From positions 1 through 64,000 of the forward strand of contig CAJTFB010000013.1 of NCBI GenBank assembly GCA_910575665.1: DNA of 64,000 nt. Reading direction: 5' to 3'. Source of the stretch: Eubacteriaceae bacterium. Its GTDB lineage: Bacteria > Bacillota > Clostridia > Lachnospirales > Lachnospiraceae. The position numbers were made by a program, and so were the translations under genes. Below are positions 7,908 through 15,542 of the stretch, in pieces (the first letter of the stretch is position 1; every line of letters starts with the position of its first letter). The notes under the pieces were generated by a model. That model saw only the letters and a program-made list of their open reading frames with translations, ran no database searches and was not told the origin of the DNA.

Positions 7908-8189
7908 TTACATTTCTATGTCTATATCTTCTAACAGTTCTTCAAAATATTTCGATATGATCAGCAATTCTTTTTCATCTTCCACCACATCATACAATAT
8001 TTCTCCGTCCTCTTCTTCGCCGTTCACACGCAGAATAAACGCATCCGCTTCCTCTTCGGTATCCTCATCCGGTGCTGCCTCTGAGACAAGAAGATATTCT
8101 CTTCCTGCGATCTCTGCTTTTTCCCACACAAAAAAAGCCTCCTCGCTGCCATCCTCAGCAGTAAGCGTAATCTGACTATTTTCTTTCAT
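7908..8189 (-). CDS. yrzB: DUF1292 protein, YrzB family
   Basis: 93 residues, strongly acidic, with two EED-rich stretches and the family pattern FFVWEKAEIAGREYLLVSEAAP...DAFILRVNGEEEDGEILYDVVEDEKE. Members are small cytoplasmic proteins of unknown role found beside ireB and ruvX throughout Firmicutes, the same setting as here. GAGGAAACG precedes the ATG. The spacing to rnj is two bases, so they are co-transcribed. Confidence 0.85.
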   Translation of the reverse strand: MKENSQITLTAEDGSEEAFFVWEKAEIAGREYLLVSEAAPDEDTEEEADAFILRVNGEEEDGEILYDVVEDEKELLIISKYFEELLEDIDIEM

Positions 8190-8316
8190 CGTTTCCTCAT
8201 TTCTGCACGAAACTTAAGTTCCGTGGCTTTTTTTCGCATAATCAAAATCGTGGCAGACAGTACACAGCCACAAACTTGTCTCTATTATTTTTTCCTTTGT
8301 GCAAGATGAATTCCCT

Positions 8317-8736
8317 TCACCTTAGCGAATCCAGATATCCCTGCAGAATAAACACCGCCGCTATCTTATCCACGTATGCTTTCCGATTCTCACGGCGTAC
8401 TCCACCCTCCTTTAGAACCTCCATCGCAGATACAGTAGTCAGTCTTTCATCCCACAGGACCACCTCTAATCCCGTTCTTTTCTCAAGTTTTTCCTTAAAC
8501 TCTTCCGTCCGTTCAACGCGTTCTCCCAATGTATTGTTCATATTCTTGGGATATCCCAACACGATCTTATCCACCTCATACTCCGCAATGATTTCTTCCA
8601 ATCTTGCAAGAGTCTGACGTAGTTTGGTTTCACTTTTTCTTTTTATTACTTCTACGGGCTGCGCTGTGATAAGCAGTGCATCACTGACTGCCACACCCAC
8701 CGTCACAGATCCGTAGTCAAGTCCTAATATTCTCAT
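8317..8736 (-). CDS. ruvX: Putative pre-16S rRNA nuclease / Holliday-junction resolvase YqgF
   Basis: 139 residues, the standard length. The RNase H-like fold is marked by [16 protein letters not shown] at the N-terminus (first acidic residue Asp7), [10 protein letters not shown] in the middle, DERLTT, and a last acidic motif [16 protein letters not shown]. YqgF proteins mature the 5' end of 16S rRNA and were earlier proposed to resolve Holliday junctions. Neighbours yrzB and ireB confirm orthology. A long palindromic element lies between it and ireB. Confidence 0.9.
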   Translation of the reverse strand: MRILGLDYGSVTVGVAVSDALLITAQPVEVIKRKSETKLRQTLARLEEIIAEYEVDKIVLGYPKNMNNTLGERVERTEEFKEKLEKRTGLEVVLWDERLTTVSAMEVLKEGGVRRENRKAYVDKIAAVFILQGYLDSLR

Positions 8737-8857
8737 ATATATTTATATTTCCTTGGGCTCCGTCTTCTATTGCCCCTATCAGCCTGCCAGGCAGATTACC
8801 AAATTCACTCGTTCCGGGCATGCCCTGCGCTCCTGTGGGGCGTTTGCCACATTTCCC

Positions 8858-9082
8858 TCCGGTTTGGGAATTTGTACAAGCTTGGGGAAACTGCTTACTC
8901 AGCTTAAGTATCTACACTTTCTTTTGGAACAGTCTGGCTTCGCCAGATTCTGTCCCCCGGGCCGTTGGCAATCTGCATGAAGGCATGCGATTGTCAACGG
9001 CCCGGGGGACAGGTGCTTCCGCACCTGTTCCAAAAGTAATGTACACATATTATTTGCTGATAACTAAATTCCCCATATAAAT
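8858..9082. repeat. Large nested palindrome with cloverleaf centre
   Basis: This fills most of the gene-free stretch 8737-9110. Outermost arms: CTCCGGTTTGGGAATTT (8858-8874) against AAATTCCCAAACCAGAG (9066-9082). Inside, CTTTTGGAACAG (8921-8932) pairs perfectly with CTGTTCCAAAAG (9025-9036). Between these lie a small hairpin TCTGGC-TTC-GCCAGA (8933-8947), a central stem (8950-8979 with 8984-9012) that pairs over about 28 positions with one mismatch and one bulge, and a second small hairpin at 9011-9026. Folded, it gives a cloverleaf. No coding potential was seen. Confidence 0.75.
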
Positions 9083-9110
9083 TCCCAAACCAGAGGCCAG
9101 CGCGGCTCAC

Positions 9111-9371
9111 TTATTTCAAGTTGTTCTTTATATAATCTTCTAAAAACAGTTCGATGATTTCATCTCGCTCTGCCCGCATAATCAAGCTTCTTGCCCCTTT
9201 ATGGCTAGTTATATAAGTGGGATCTCCTGACATCAGATAACCTACGATCTGATTGACCGGGTTATACCCCTTTTCTGTAAGTGCCGCATATACCGATGCG
9301 ATCACATCTCTTACATCAAAATCTTTTTCTACATCTACTTTAAAAAGCTGGGTATTATTCATTTCTTGCAT
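9111..9371 (-). CDS. ireB: IreB family regulatory phosphoprotein (UPF0297)
   Basis: 86 residues from the ATG at 9371. That start has GGGGG six bases before it; an ATG four codons earlier has no ribosome site. The family core GYNPVNQIVGYLMSGDPTYITSHKGARSLI is complete, as is the ERDEIIE tail. IreB is a small phosphorylation target of the PASTA kinase IreK in enterococci and negatively affects cephalosporin resistance. It is found next to ruvX across Firmicutes, as here. A threonine-rich N-terminus like that phosphorylated in Enterococcus is only partly present (NNTQ). Confidence 0.9.
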   Translation of the reverse strand: MQEMNNTQLFKVDVEKDFDVRDVIASVYAALTEKGYNPVNQIVGYLMSGDPTYITSHKGARSLIMRAERDEIIELFLEDYIKNNLK

Positions 9372-9418
9372 ATTGTCCCCCATTCTGAAACATTTACTTT
9401 ATTAAATATAAAAAGTTC

Positions 9419-9517
9419 AATTAAAATACTCATGGGACCAAAAAGTATTTTGCCCCAGCTGTCCCCCGTCGGAACTGCTTTTTCATCTCAACGCTTTTAC
9501 CCTGGTATCATTTTAAT
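9419..9517. repeat. Palindromic element of the GGGACCAAAAG family, copy 1
   Basis: The left end AATTAAAATACTCATGGGA mirrors the right end CCCTGGTATCATTTTAATA. Inside the left part GGGACCAAAAAGTATTTTG followed by CCCC makes its own hairpin. Related hairpins occur at 18912-18953 and 25915-25946. It fills the gap between mtaB and ireB. Confidence 0.45.
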
Positions 9518-9545
9518 ATAAGTATCTTAAATTCGCAATAGTTTT

Positions 9546-10862
9546 TTATATTAAATTTGTCTTCTGGATTCGGATACTGCCAATTCCATTCTCCGTAAAT
9601 CCCGCCGTCTCTGCCTCATTCCGGGGAATCTTAACCATCACATACCGCTCGTTATGTCCGGTCAGATATTCCTTCCCGTCGATGCTGCGTATCTCCTCAA
9701 AGAGTATTTTTTCCTCTCTTCCCATAAACCATTCCTCATATTGGACTTTCCCCTGCTCGGCATCTGCCATCAGCATCTCGCTGCGTTGGTGTTTGACTTC
9801 CGGAGGCACTTGGTCTTTCATGCCCGCCGCCTTCGTGCCACTTCGGACACTGTAAGAAAAAACATGAACATCCGCAAATCCGATCTCTTTGACAAATTCC
9901 CTTGTGCACTCAAATTCCCCCTCGGTCTCCCCTGGAAACCCAACGATCACATCTGTGGTAATGGCAGGATGTTCAAAATATCTTCGCAATATGTCACATT
10001 TTTCTTTATAAGTCGCTGCCGTATAATGTCGGTTCATCCGTCTCAAAGTGGAATCACAGCCACTCTGGAGGGAAAGATGAAAATGAGGGCACAACTTCGT
10101 CACCGCCATCAAGCCCTCCATAAATTCTGTACAGATGATACGCGGTTCCAGAGATCCCAGCCGGATTCGCTCAATTCCCTGGATCTCATTGATCTTCTTT
10201 AGAAGCTCTACCAATGGTCTCCCTTTAAGGGCGACAAACTGTTTTTCATCCGAACGGTCCACGCCGTAGGAGGACAGATGGATTCCTGTGATGACCACCT
10301 CTTTGTATCCGTCTTTCGCCACCGAACGGATTTCTTTCAGGATATCCTCCTCTTCCCGGCTGGAAAGAACGCCACCTCCCCGTACATAGGGAATCATACA
10401 ATAGCTGCAGAACTGATTGCAGCCGTCTTGAATCTTGATATATTTTCTTGTGCGGTCCCGCACAGGATCGCTCTGCCCGCCGCAGACTGCTTGTGGGATG
10501 AGATTCTCTGACACACCCCGACTCTTCATATATTCCAGTACTTTTTGTGCGATACTTCCCTTGTCATGGTTAGAAAATACCACATCCACAGAGGGATCTT
10601 TGAGAAGCTCTTCCCCTCCGCTCTCCACGTAGCACCCCACCGCTGCCACGATACTCTGGGGATTTTTTTTCTTTGCCCGATGCAGCATCTGTCTGGATTT
10701 GCGATCAGCGATATTTGTAACCGTACAGGTATTGATAATACAGATATCTGCCGCTTGTCCAAACTCTACAATGTCGATTCCATGCTTTTGAAAATCTGCC
10801 ATCATTTTTTCTGTTTCATAAAAATTCACTTTACAACCAAGGGTTAAAAATGCAGCTTTCAT
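9546..10862 (-). CDS. mtaB: tRNA t6A37 methylthiotransferase MtaB
   Basis: 438 residues. Three parts are seen: the UPF0004 domain with its three cluster cysteines (TLGCKVN, NTCTVT, AAVGCYVE), the radical SAM domain with CNQFCSYC (CxxxCxxC) near residue 147-154, and a C-terminal TRAM domain ending near LTGHNERYVMVKIP. MtaB adds a methylthio group to t6A37 in tRNAs reading ANN codons. The MtaB type is preferred over MiaB because of the short N-terminus MKAAFLTLGCKVN and the overall length. The ATG begins immediately after a gene-free region that holds the divergent HPr-like promoter. Confidence 0.92.
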   Translation of the reverse strand: MKAAFLTLGCKVNFYETEKMMADFQKHGIDIVEFGQAADICIINTCTVTNIADRKSRQMLHRAKKKNPQSIVAAVGCYVESGGEELLKDPSVDVVFSNHDKGSIAQKVLEYMKSRGVSENLIPQAVCGGQSDPVRDRTRKYIKIQDGCNQFCSYCMIPYVRGGGVLSSREEEDILKEIRSVAKDGYKEVVITGIHLSSYGVDRSDEKQFVALKGRPLVELLKKINEIQGIERIRLGSLEPRIICTEFMEGLMAVTKLCPHFHLSLQSGCDSTLRRMNRHYTAATYKEKCDILRRYFEHPAITTDVIVGFPGETEGEFECTREFVKEIGFADVHVFSYSVRSGTKAAGMKDQVPPEVKHQRSEMLMADAEQGKVQYEEWFMGREEKILFEEIRSIDGKEYLTGHNERYVMVKIPRNEAETAGFTENGIGSIRIQKTNLI

Positions 10863-10978
10863 AAATTTTTATTGCGCTTTTGGTATTTTTTCTGCAATTT
10901 TCCAAAGAGCGCATTTTCCTTTCTACATTTTGCACAAAAATTATCTCTATTTTTCTCGCAAGTGGTCACTTTTTTCTA

Positions 10979-11007
10979 TTGACATAATATAGGTTACATA
11001 ATAGTAT
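10979..11007 (+). promoter_or_regulatory. Sigma-A promoter of the HPr-like gene
   Basis: TTGACA (10979-10984), 17 bases, then TAGTAT (11002-11007), which overlaps a perfect TATAAT at 11005-11010. An AGGAGG-type site precedes the ATG at 11064. Confidence 0.65.
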
Positions 11008-11063
11008 AATAACTGGAAGATGTTTGTAGCAGCTTTCAAAATAATAGAAAAGGAGGAATTATT

Positions 11064-11294
11064 ATGAAAACAGTTAAAATATCTTTGAATTCCATTGATA
11101 AAGTAAAAGCATTTGTCAATGAAGTTACCAAATTCGACGCAGAATTTGATCTTGTTTCAGGAAGATATGTGATCGACGCAAAATCCATCATGGGTATTTT
11201 CAGCCTTGATCTTTCCAAGCCCATCGACCTGAATATCCACAGCGAAAACGATGTAGACGAGATTCTTTCCAAACTGGAACCATTTATCGTCTGA
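11064..11294 (+). CDS. HPr-fold protein lacking the phosphorylatable histidine
   Basis: 76 residues, close to the 85-90 of HPr. The second half matches the HPr fold well: the stretch AKSIMGIFSLDLSKPIDL is almost the classic AKSIMGVMSLG around Ser46, the site of HPr kinase. In the first half, where HPr has GLHARPA with the active His15, this protein has NSIDKVKAFVNEVTKF with no histidine. It therefore cannot take phosphate from enzyme I. It may be a regulatory HPr relative that keeps the serine site. It is the only plus-strand gene in this block, with its own promoter and terminator. Confidence 0.8.
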   Translation: MKTVKISLNSIDKVKAFVNEVTKFDAEFDLVSGRYVIDAKSIMGIFSLDLSKPIDLNIHSENDVDEILSKLEPFIV

Positions 11295-11340
11295 TTGGAA
11301 TTTGTTACATCACATATGGGGTACCAAAAGTACAATGTGG

Positions 11341-11378
11341 GGACTGTGAGACCTGGGTTTCAGGAGGCAGTCCTTTTT
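11341..11378 (+). terminator. Terminator after the HPr-like gene
   Basis: GGACTG pairs with CAGTCC around an inner CCTG/CAGG stem and is followed by TTTTT. It overlaps the last codon of the convergent thiI gene. Confidence 0.65.
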
Positions 11379-12558
11379 ACATTTTCACGGTTAGGATCTC
11401 CCTCTCTGACACTGCTTTTTCAAACATTTCATCGATCTTTTCTTCCAGATTTCTCTCGGATTTTTCGATCTTATACAGATCTGGTTTTGTCACAGGATGT
11501 TTCGCCACAAAGGTGGTACAGCAGTCCTCGTATGGAAGGATCGAGGTCTCGAAGGTATTGATTTTCTCCGCAATATCAATAATATCCTGTTTGTCAAATG
11601 CAATCACCGGGCGGAATACCGGCATTGTACATACTGCATTGGTGGCCACCAGGCTCTGCATAGTCTGACTCGCCACCTGCCCCACACTTTCACCGGTGAT
11701 CAGGGACATACAATCTGTCTCACCGGCGATCTGCTCTGCAATTTTCATCATATAACGTCTCATAATAATCGTAAGCTCGTCATGGGGGCACTTATCGTAT
11801 ATATACATCTGAATATCAGTAAAATTCACCACATGGAGACGGATCTCTCCCGCGTAATCACTGACCAGCTCCGCCAGATCCACCACCTTCTGTTTCGCCC
11901 GCTCGCTGGTATACGGCGGCGCATGAAAATAAACGGCCTCGATGCGCACGCCTCTCTTTGCCATCATGTAACCAGCCACAGGACTGTCTATGCCGCCGGA
12001 TAACAGAAGCATTGCCTTTCCACTGGTTCCCACAGGCATCCCTCCCGGTCCTTTGATACTGCTCACATACACATAAGCGCGGTGGCGGATCTCAATATTT
12101 ACGGAAACTTCTGGCTGATGCACGTCCACTTTGGCGCCTGGCATATGGTCGATGATATACGCCCCGGCCTCCCGGCAGATCTCCGGGCTCGTCATCACAT
12201 AATTCTTATCGCTTCTCTTGGCAAATACTTTGAAGGTAAATTCCCTGTCTCCTAGTTCTTCCTTCATATGATCCACCAATTCTTTGCACACAGTCTCAAA
12301 GGTCTTGTCCTCTACCAGCACCACCGGACAGATATGGGCGATGCCAAAACATTTACTGAGCTGCTCGATCACCTCGTCAAAATCATATTCACTTTTTGCT
12401 TCTACATAGATCCTGCCGTTTTCCCGCTCTACAAGAAATTCTCCCTCACACTTTTCCAATTTCTCCTTTACCCTATCCCGGAGGGCATCTTCAAACATAT
12501 ATCTGTTTTTTCCCTTGATCCCAATCTCTGAATATTTGATTAAAAATGCTTTTACCAT
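11377..12558 (-). CDS. thiI: tRNA 4-thiouridine synthetase ThiI (no rhodanese domain)
   Basis: 393 residues, the size of the short ThiI form. An N-terminal ferredoxin-like plus THUMP region (about 1-165, starting MVKAFLIKYSEIGIKGKNR) binds tRNA. The PP-loop LLLSGGIDSPVAGYMM near residue 184 adenylates U8. A cysteine pair in PYEDCCTTFVAKHP lies in the C-terminal part. The rhodanese domain of the E. coli enzyme is missing, as is usual in Firmicutes, where a dedicated cysteine desulfurase supplies sulfur. That desulfurase gene lies directly upstream. Confidence 0.94.
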   Translation of the reverse strand: MVKAFLIKYSEIGIKGKNRYMFEDALRDRVKEKLEKCEGEFLVERENGRIYVEAKSEYDFDEVIEQLSKCFGIAHICPVVLVEDKTFETVCKELVDHMKEELGDREFTFKVFAKRSDKNYVMTSPEICREAGAYIIDHMPGAKVDVHQPEVSVNIEIRHRAYVYVSSIKGPGGMPVGTSGKAMLLLSGGIDSPVAGYMMAKRGVRIEAVYFHAPPYTSERAKQKVVDLAELVSDYAGEIRLHVVNFTDIQMYIYDKCPHDELTIIMRRYMMKIAEQIAGETDCMSLITGESVGQVASQTMQSLVATNAVCTMPVFRPVIAFDKQDIIDIAEKINTFETSILPYEDCCTTFVAKHPVTKPDLYKIEKSERNLEEKIDEMFEKAVSEREILTVKM

Positions 12559-12644
12559 TTTATAATTTCCTCATTTCCTTACATACTTATAAACTGCTGC
12601 CATAGGCGGCACAAAACATTTCATGACTCTGCTCGCTGTTTTAG

Positions 12645-13811
12645 TCATCTCCTGACATAACGCCTCAGCACCGGCAGAAGTTCCTTTAACTGTTCCACCG
12701 CATACCGCAATTCTTCCTCTGTGGTATTTACGGAAAGGCTGAATCGGATCGTGGCGTCCAGTAGTTCCTTTCTGACTCCGATCGCCTGCAGGGTGGAGCT
12801 GATGCCCGGATGATTGGAGGAACAGGCGGAACCAGATGATACGTATACTCCCTTTTCTTCCAGCGCATGCAAGAGAACCTCGCTGCGAATCCCCTCTATG
12901 CCTGCGCTCACGATATGCGGCGCCGTATTTTCCAGCACTTCCTTCCGGCAGGCGTGGATGTGCACCCCTTCGATCTGCTCCAAAAGCCCGATCAGAAGCC
13001 GTTTTTTATCATACATCTGCTGAACCTTCTCACGGTGATCCTGATACATCATTTCCGCCGCCAGGGCCAGTCCCGCAGCACCAGGTACATTTTCTGTGCC
13101 AGAACGCCTCCCCTGCTGCTGACCGCCCCCGTGAATCAGTGGGTGGAGCCGGACTCCATCCGCCATATACAAAAATCCCGTCCCCTTCGGTCCATGTATC
13201 TTATGACCACTGGCAGAGAGCAGATCAATGTTCAGCTTTTTGGGATGAATGGTCATCTTTCCATATGCCTGTATGGCATCTACGTGAAACAATATATCTT
13301 TATTATATTCTTTGATACTGCTCCCAATACTCCCCACATCCAATACGGCGCCCACTTCGTTATTGACCATCATCACGGACACCAGTACCGTATCCTCCCG
13401 GAGTGCCTCTCTGAGCTTCTTGGGATCTATATGCCCCATTCTATCCACCGGAAGATAGGTGACCTCACAGTCGTAATTTTCTTCTAAATAAAGGCAGGGT
13501 TGATGCACCGCCGCGTGCTCAAAACAGGTCGTGACCACATGCTTTCCCCGCCGCCTGTTTGCCATCACGCCTCCGATGATCGCCATATTGTTGCTCTCTG
13601 TTCCCCCGGAAGTAAATATGATATTTTTCCGGCTGCATTTCAGCGTGGCTGCGATCTTATCTCCCGCCTCTCTGATATACCGTTCCGCCTCCACTCCCTT
13701 TGTATGAAGGGAAGAGGGGTTTCCATAGTCCACACACATGATCTGGCGGACCAGATCTCCCACCTCATCGAAGGCTTTTGTGGTGGCCGCATTATCCAAA
13801 TATGCCTCCAT
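12645..13811 (-). CDS. Cysteine desulfurase (NifS/IscS class), partner of ThiI
   Basis: 388 residues from the ATG at 13811, which has AGGAGAGG ten bases upstream; a TTG three codons earlier is too close to that site. The PLP-dependent fold type I motifs are visible: LDNAATT at the N-terminus, SGGTESNNMA, the PLP lysine in SASGHKIHGPKG near residue 200, and the catalytic cysteine in SSGSACSSNHPG. It takes sulfur from cysteine and passes it as persulfide. The short extended loop and the place between rsmE and thiI suggest it is the NifZ-like donor for 4-thiouridine rather than the main Fe-S cluster desulfurase. Confidence 0.9.
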   Translation of the reverse strand: MEAYLDNAATTKAFDEVGDLVRQIMCVDYGNPSSLHTKGVEAERYIREAGDKIAATLKCSRKNIIFTSGGTESNNMAIIGGVMANRRRGKHVVTTCFEHAAVHQPCLYLEENYDCEVTYLPVDRMGHIDPKKLREALREDTVLVSVMMVNNEVGAVLDVGSIGSSIKEYNKDILFHVDAIQAYGKMTIHPKKLNIDLLSASGHKIHGPKGTGFLYMADGVRLHPLIHGGGQQQGRRSGTENVPGAAGLALAAEMMYQDHREKVQQMYDKKRLLIGLLEQIEGVHIHACRKEVLENTAPHIVSAGIEGIRSEVLLHALEEKGVYVSSGSACSSNHPGISSTLQAIGVRKELLDATIRFSLSVNTTEEELRYAVEQLKELLPVLRRYVRR

Positions 13812-13816
13812 GTATG

Positions 13817-14572
13817 TCAAACCTCTCCTGCATAGTCTTTTTCTATCTGAAACATCAGTACGGACAGGATTGCAAGTCCTGCCGTCTCCGTCCGTAAGAT
13901 CCGCCTGCCCAGAGATACCGGCAGGGCACCAGCTTCCATCGCCTGTTCCACCTCACCTCGCTCAAATCCCCCCTCCGGACCGATAAAGATACCGATAGAG
14001 GCCCCCTGTACGATCTGGCTCATCGTCTTTGCCGTCTCTGACATATCATCGTACAACTCGTAGGGAATGATACAGTGTTCCAGCCAATGGGCCTGTGTAC
14101 ATGCCTCACCAAAGGAAACCACTTCTTCCACCTCCGGCACAATGCCCCGCCCGCTCTGTTTGGCGGCGGCCTCGGCAATGCTCTGCCAGCGCTGTCTCTT
14201 TCTTTCTGCCTTTTTATAATCCAGACGCACCACAGACCGTCTGGTGCGCACCGGAACAATCCTGGCGGCTCCCAGTTCTACCGCCTTCTGAATGATCAGT
14301 TCCATCTTGTCCGCCTTGGGAAGGGCCTGAAACAGCACAATCTCCACAGGAAGTTCTGTTCTTACCAGCTCTTTCTTTTCGATGTCCAGCAGCACCCTGT
14401 CCGGTTCGATACCACGTATGATACAATGATAATCCGTCCCCCGTCCATCGGTGATCATGATATGCCCGCCGTTTCCCATACGCAGTACATTTTTGATGTG
14501 ATTTACATCATCCCCAGCTATCTCCGCCGTATTATCAAAAATCTGCTCCATTGGAACAAAAAAACGATACAC
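13817..14572 (-). CDS. rsmE: 16S rRNA m3U1498 methyltransferase RsmE
   Basis: 251 residues from a GTG start at 14572. This start gives the usual N-terminus VYRFFVP and has AGGAG nine bases upstream; an open frame extends 36 codons further but matches nothing in the family. The SPOUT-fold C-terminus shows the trefoil-knot SAM site FIGPEGGFERGEVEQA and SLGRRILRTETA. RsmE methylates U1498 in the ribosomal decoding region. Its stop is five bases before the desulfurase ATG, forming the rsmE-desulfurase-thiI operon. Confidence 0.93.
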   Translation of the reverse strand: MYRFFVPMEQIFDNTAEIAGDDVNHIKNVLRMGNGGHIMITDGRGTDYHCIIRGIEPDRVLLDIEKKELVRTELPVEIVLFQALPKADKMELIIQKAVELGAARIVPVRTRRSVVRLDYKKAERKRQRWQSIAEAAAKQSGRGIVPEVEEVVSFGEACTQAHWLEHCIIPYELYDDMSETAKTMSQIVQGASIGIFIGPEGGFERGEVEQAMEAGALPVSLGRRILRTETAGLAILSVLMFQIEKDYAGEV

Positions 14573-14729
14573 CTGCCCAATCTCCTCTCTGGTTCCAACC
14601 AGGGCGTGCCTTGAACGCAGTTTCAAACACCCCCTGGCAACACAATAAGCACAAGCATTCGTGCCCTGCGGCAACTCCAATGCCTGTGCTCAAAGTGAAC
14701 CTATACAACATGTAATTCTTCTGAAGTCC

Positions 14730-15467
14730 TTATTTCAGAACACCAGTACTTGAATACAATGATCTTCCTGCATTCGTCATCATCTGATTGGATGCAAGAT
14801 TAACAAGACCGTTTGCCCTCTGGGCATGACGATCTGCCAAACCGCCGCTTCCCTTAAAAAGAGATTTAATATCGGTCAAATTTGCCTTTGCAAATTTGTC
14901 CTTATCAACTGTTATCTTATTATCCGTGCCGATGGTGATTCCCATCTTCTCCAGCTGCTTTGCACGGGCTTTTGTATCATCTGTCATCCAGGATACACTT
15001 TTGGATATGCTGGTAAGACTGCTCTTCTTTGCGCTATCCACTACGGCATTGTAGCTGTCTGCCATCTTTTTCACAGCATCGTAGATCTCATCCCTGCTGC
15101 TCTTGTCAAAATCCATGTTTGCCAGTGCGCTAGCGTCTGTACTAAGGGTTTTGGAAGTGCTCTTAACGCTGGAAAGCGCTTTTTCTGCTTCCGTATCCTT
15201 TGCATCCACTTTCACCTCAGGAGTAACATATCTCTTGCGGATATCATCCCAGGTTGGAGAATTGTCACTACTACTACTGCTACTTTTTGTTGTCTCTTTG
15301 TCATTGCCTACTTTTTCATAATAGGACTTCAGCATCTTGGTATAGACGCCACTTTTCATCAGTCCCAGATCCCCAAGATTAGAAGCGGAAAAAAAGCTTC
15401 CTGACCAGATAGAATTTCGGCTTCCAAACAAAGAATTTGCAAGTGAATTATTAAACATTGCACACAT
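14730..15467 (-). CDS. Orphan protein with FliD C-terminal-like region
   Basis: 245 residues, no signal peptide, Ser/Lys/Asp-rich and mostly helical. The segment at about 165-215 (LEKMGITIGTDNKITVDKDKF, then DIKSLFKGSGGLADR) closely follows the pattern of the C-terminal domain of flagellar cap protein FliD, where a short hairpin ending in TVDE precedes a helix ending in LF-G. The N-terminal motif SASNLGDLGLMKSGVYTKMLKSYY resembles a flagellin/hook-type secretion start. No flagellar gene is near. GGAG lies nine bases before the ATG. It may be an exported filament-type protein or a domesticated relic. Confidence 0.65.
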   Translation of the reverse strand: MCAMFNNSLANSLFGSRNSIWSGSFFSASNLGDLGLMKSGVYTKMLKSYYEKVGNDKETTKSSSSSSDNSPTWDDIRKRYVTPEVKVDAKDTEAEKALSSVKSTSKTLSTDASALANMDFDKSSRDEIYDAVKKMADSYNAVVDSAKKSSLTSISKSVSWMTDDTKARAKQLEKMGITIGTDNKITVDKDKFAKANLTDIKSLFKGSGGLADRHAQRANGLVNLASNQMMTNAGRSLYSSTGVLK

Positions 15468-15542
15468 AATCCTCGACTCCTTTCTAAAAAAAACTTCCTG
15501 ACAACCTCCTTGCCATCAGGTCTTTATCTTTGTTATCGACAA

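Noticed and set aside
12867-13487. 206-codon plus-strand frame
   Set aside because: A shadow of the cysteine desulfurase gene, with no protein-like pattern.
14573-14680. 36-codon upstream extension of RsmE
   Set aside because: The GTG at 14572 has a good ribosome site and gives the family N-terminus; the extension has no similarity to RsmE.
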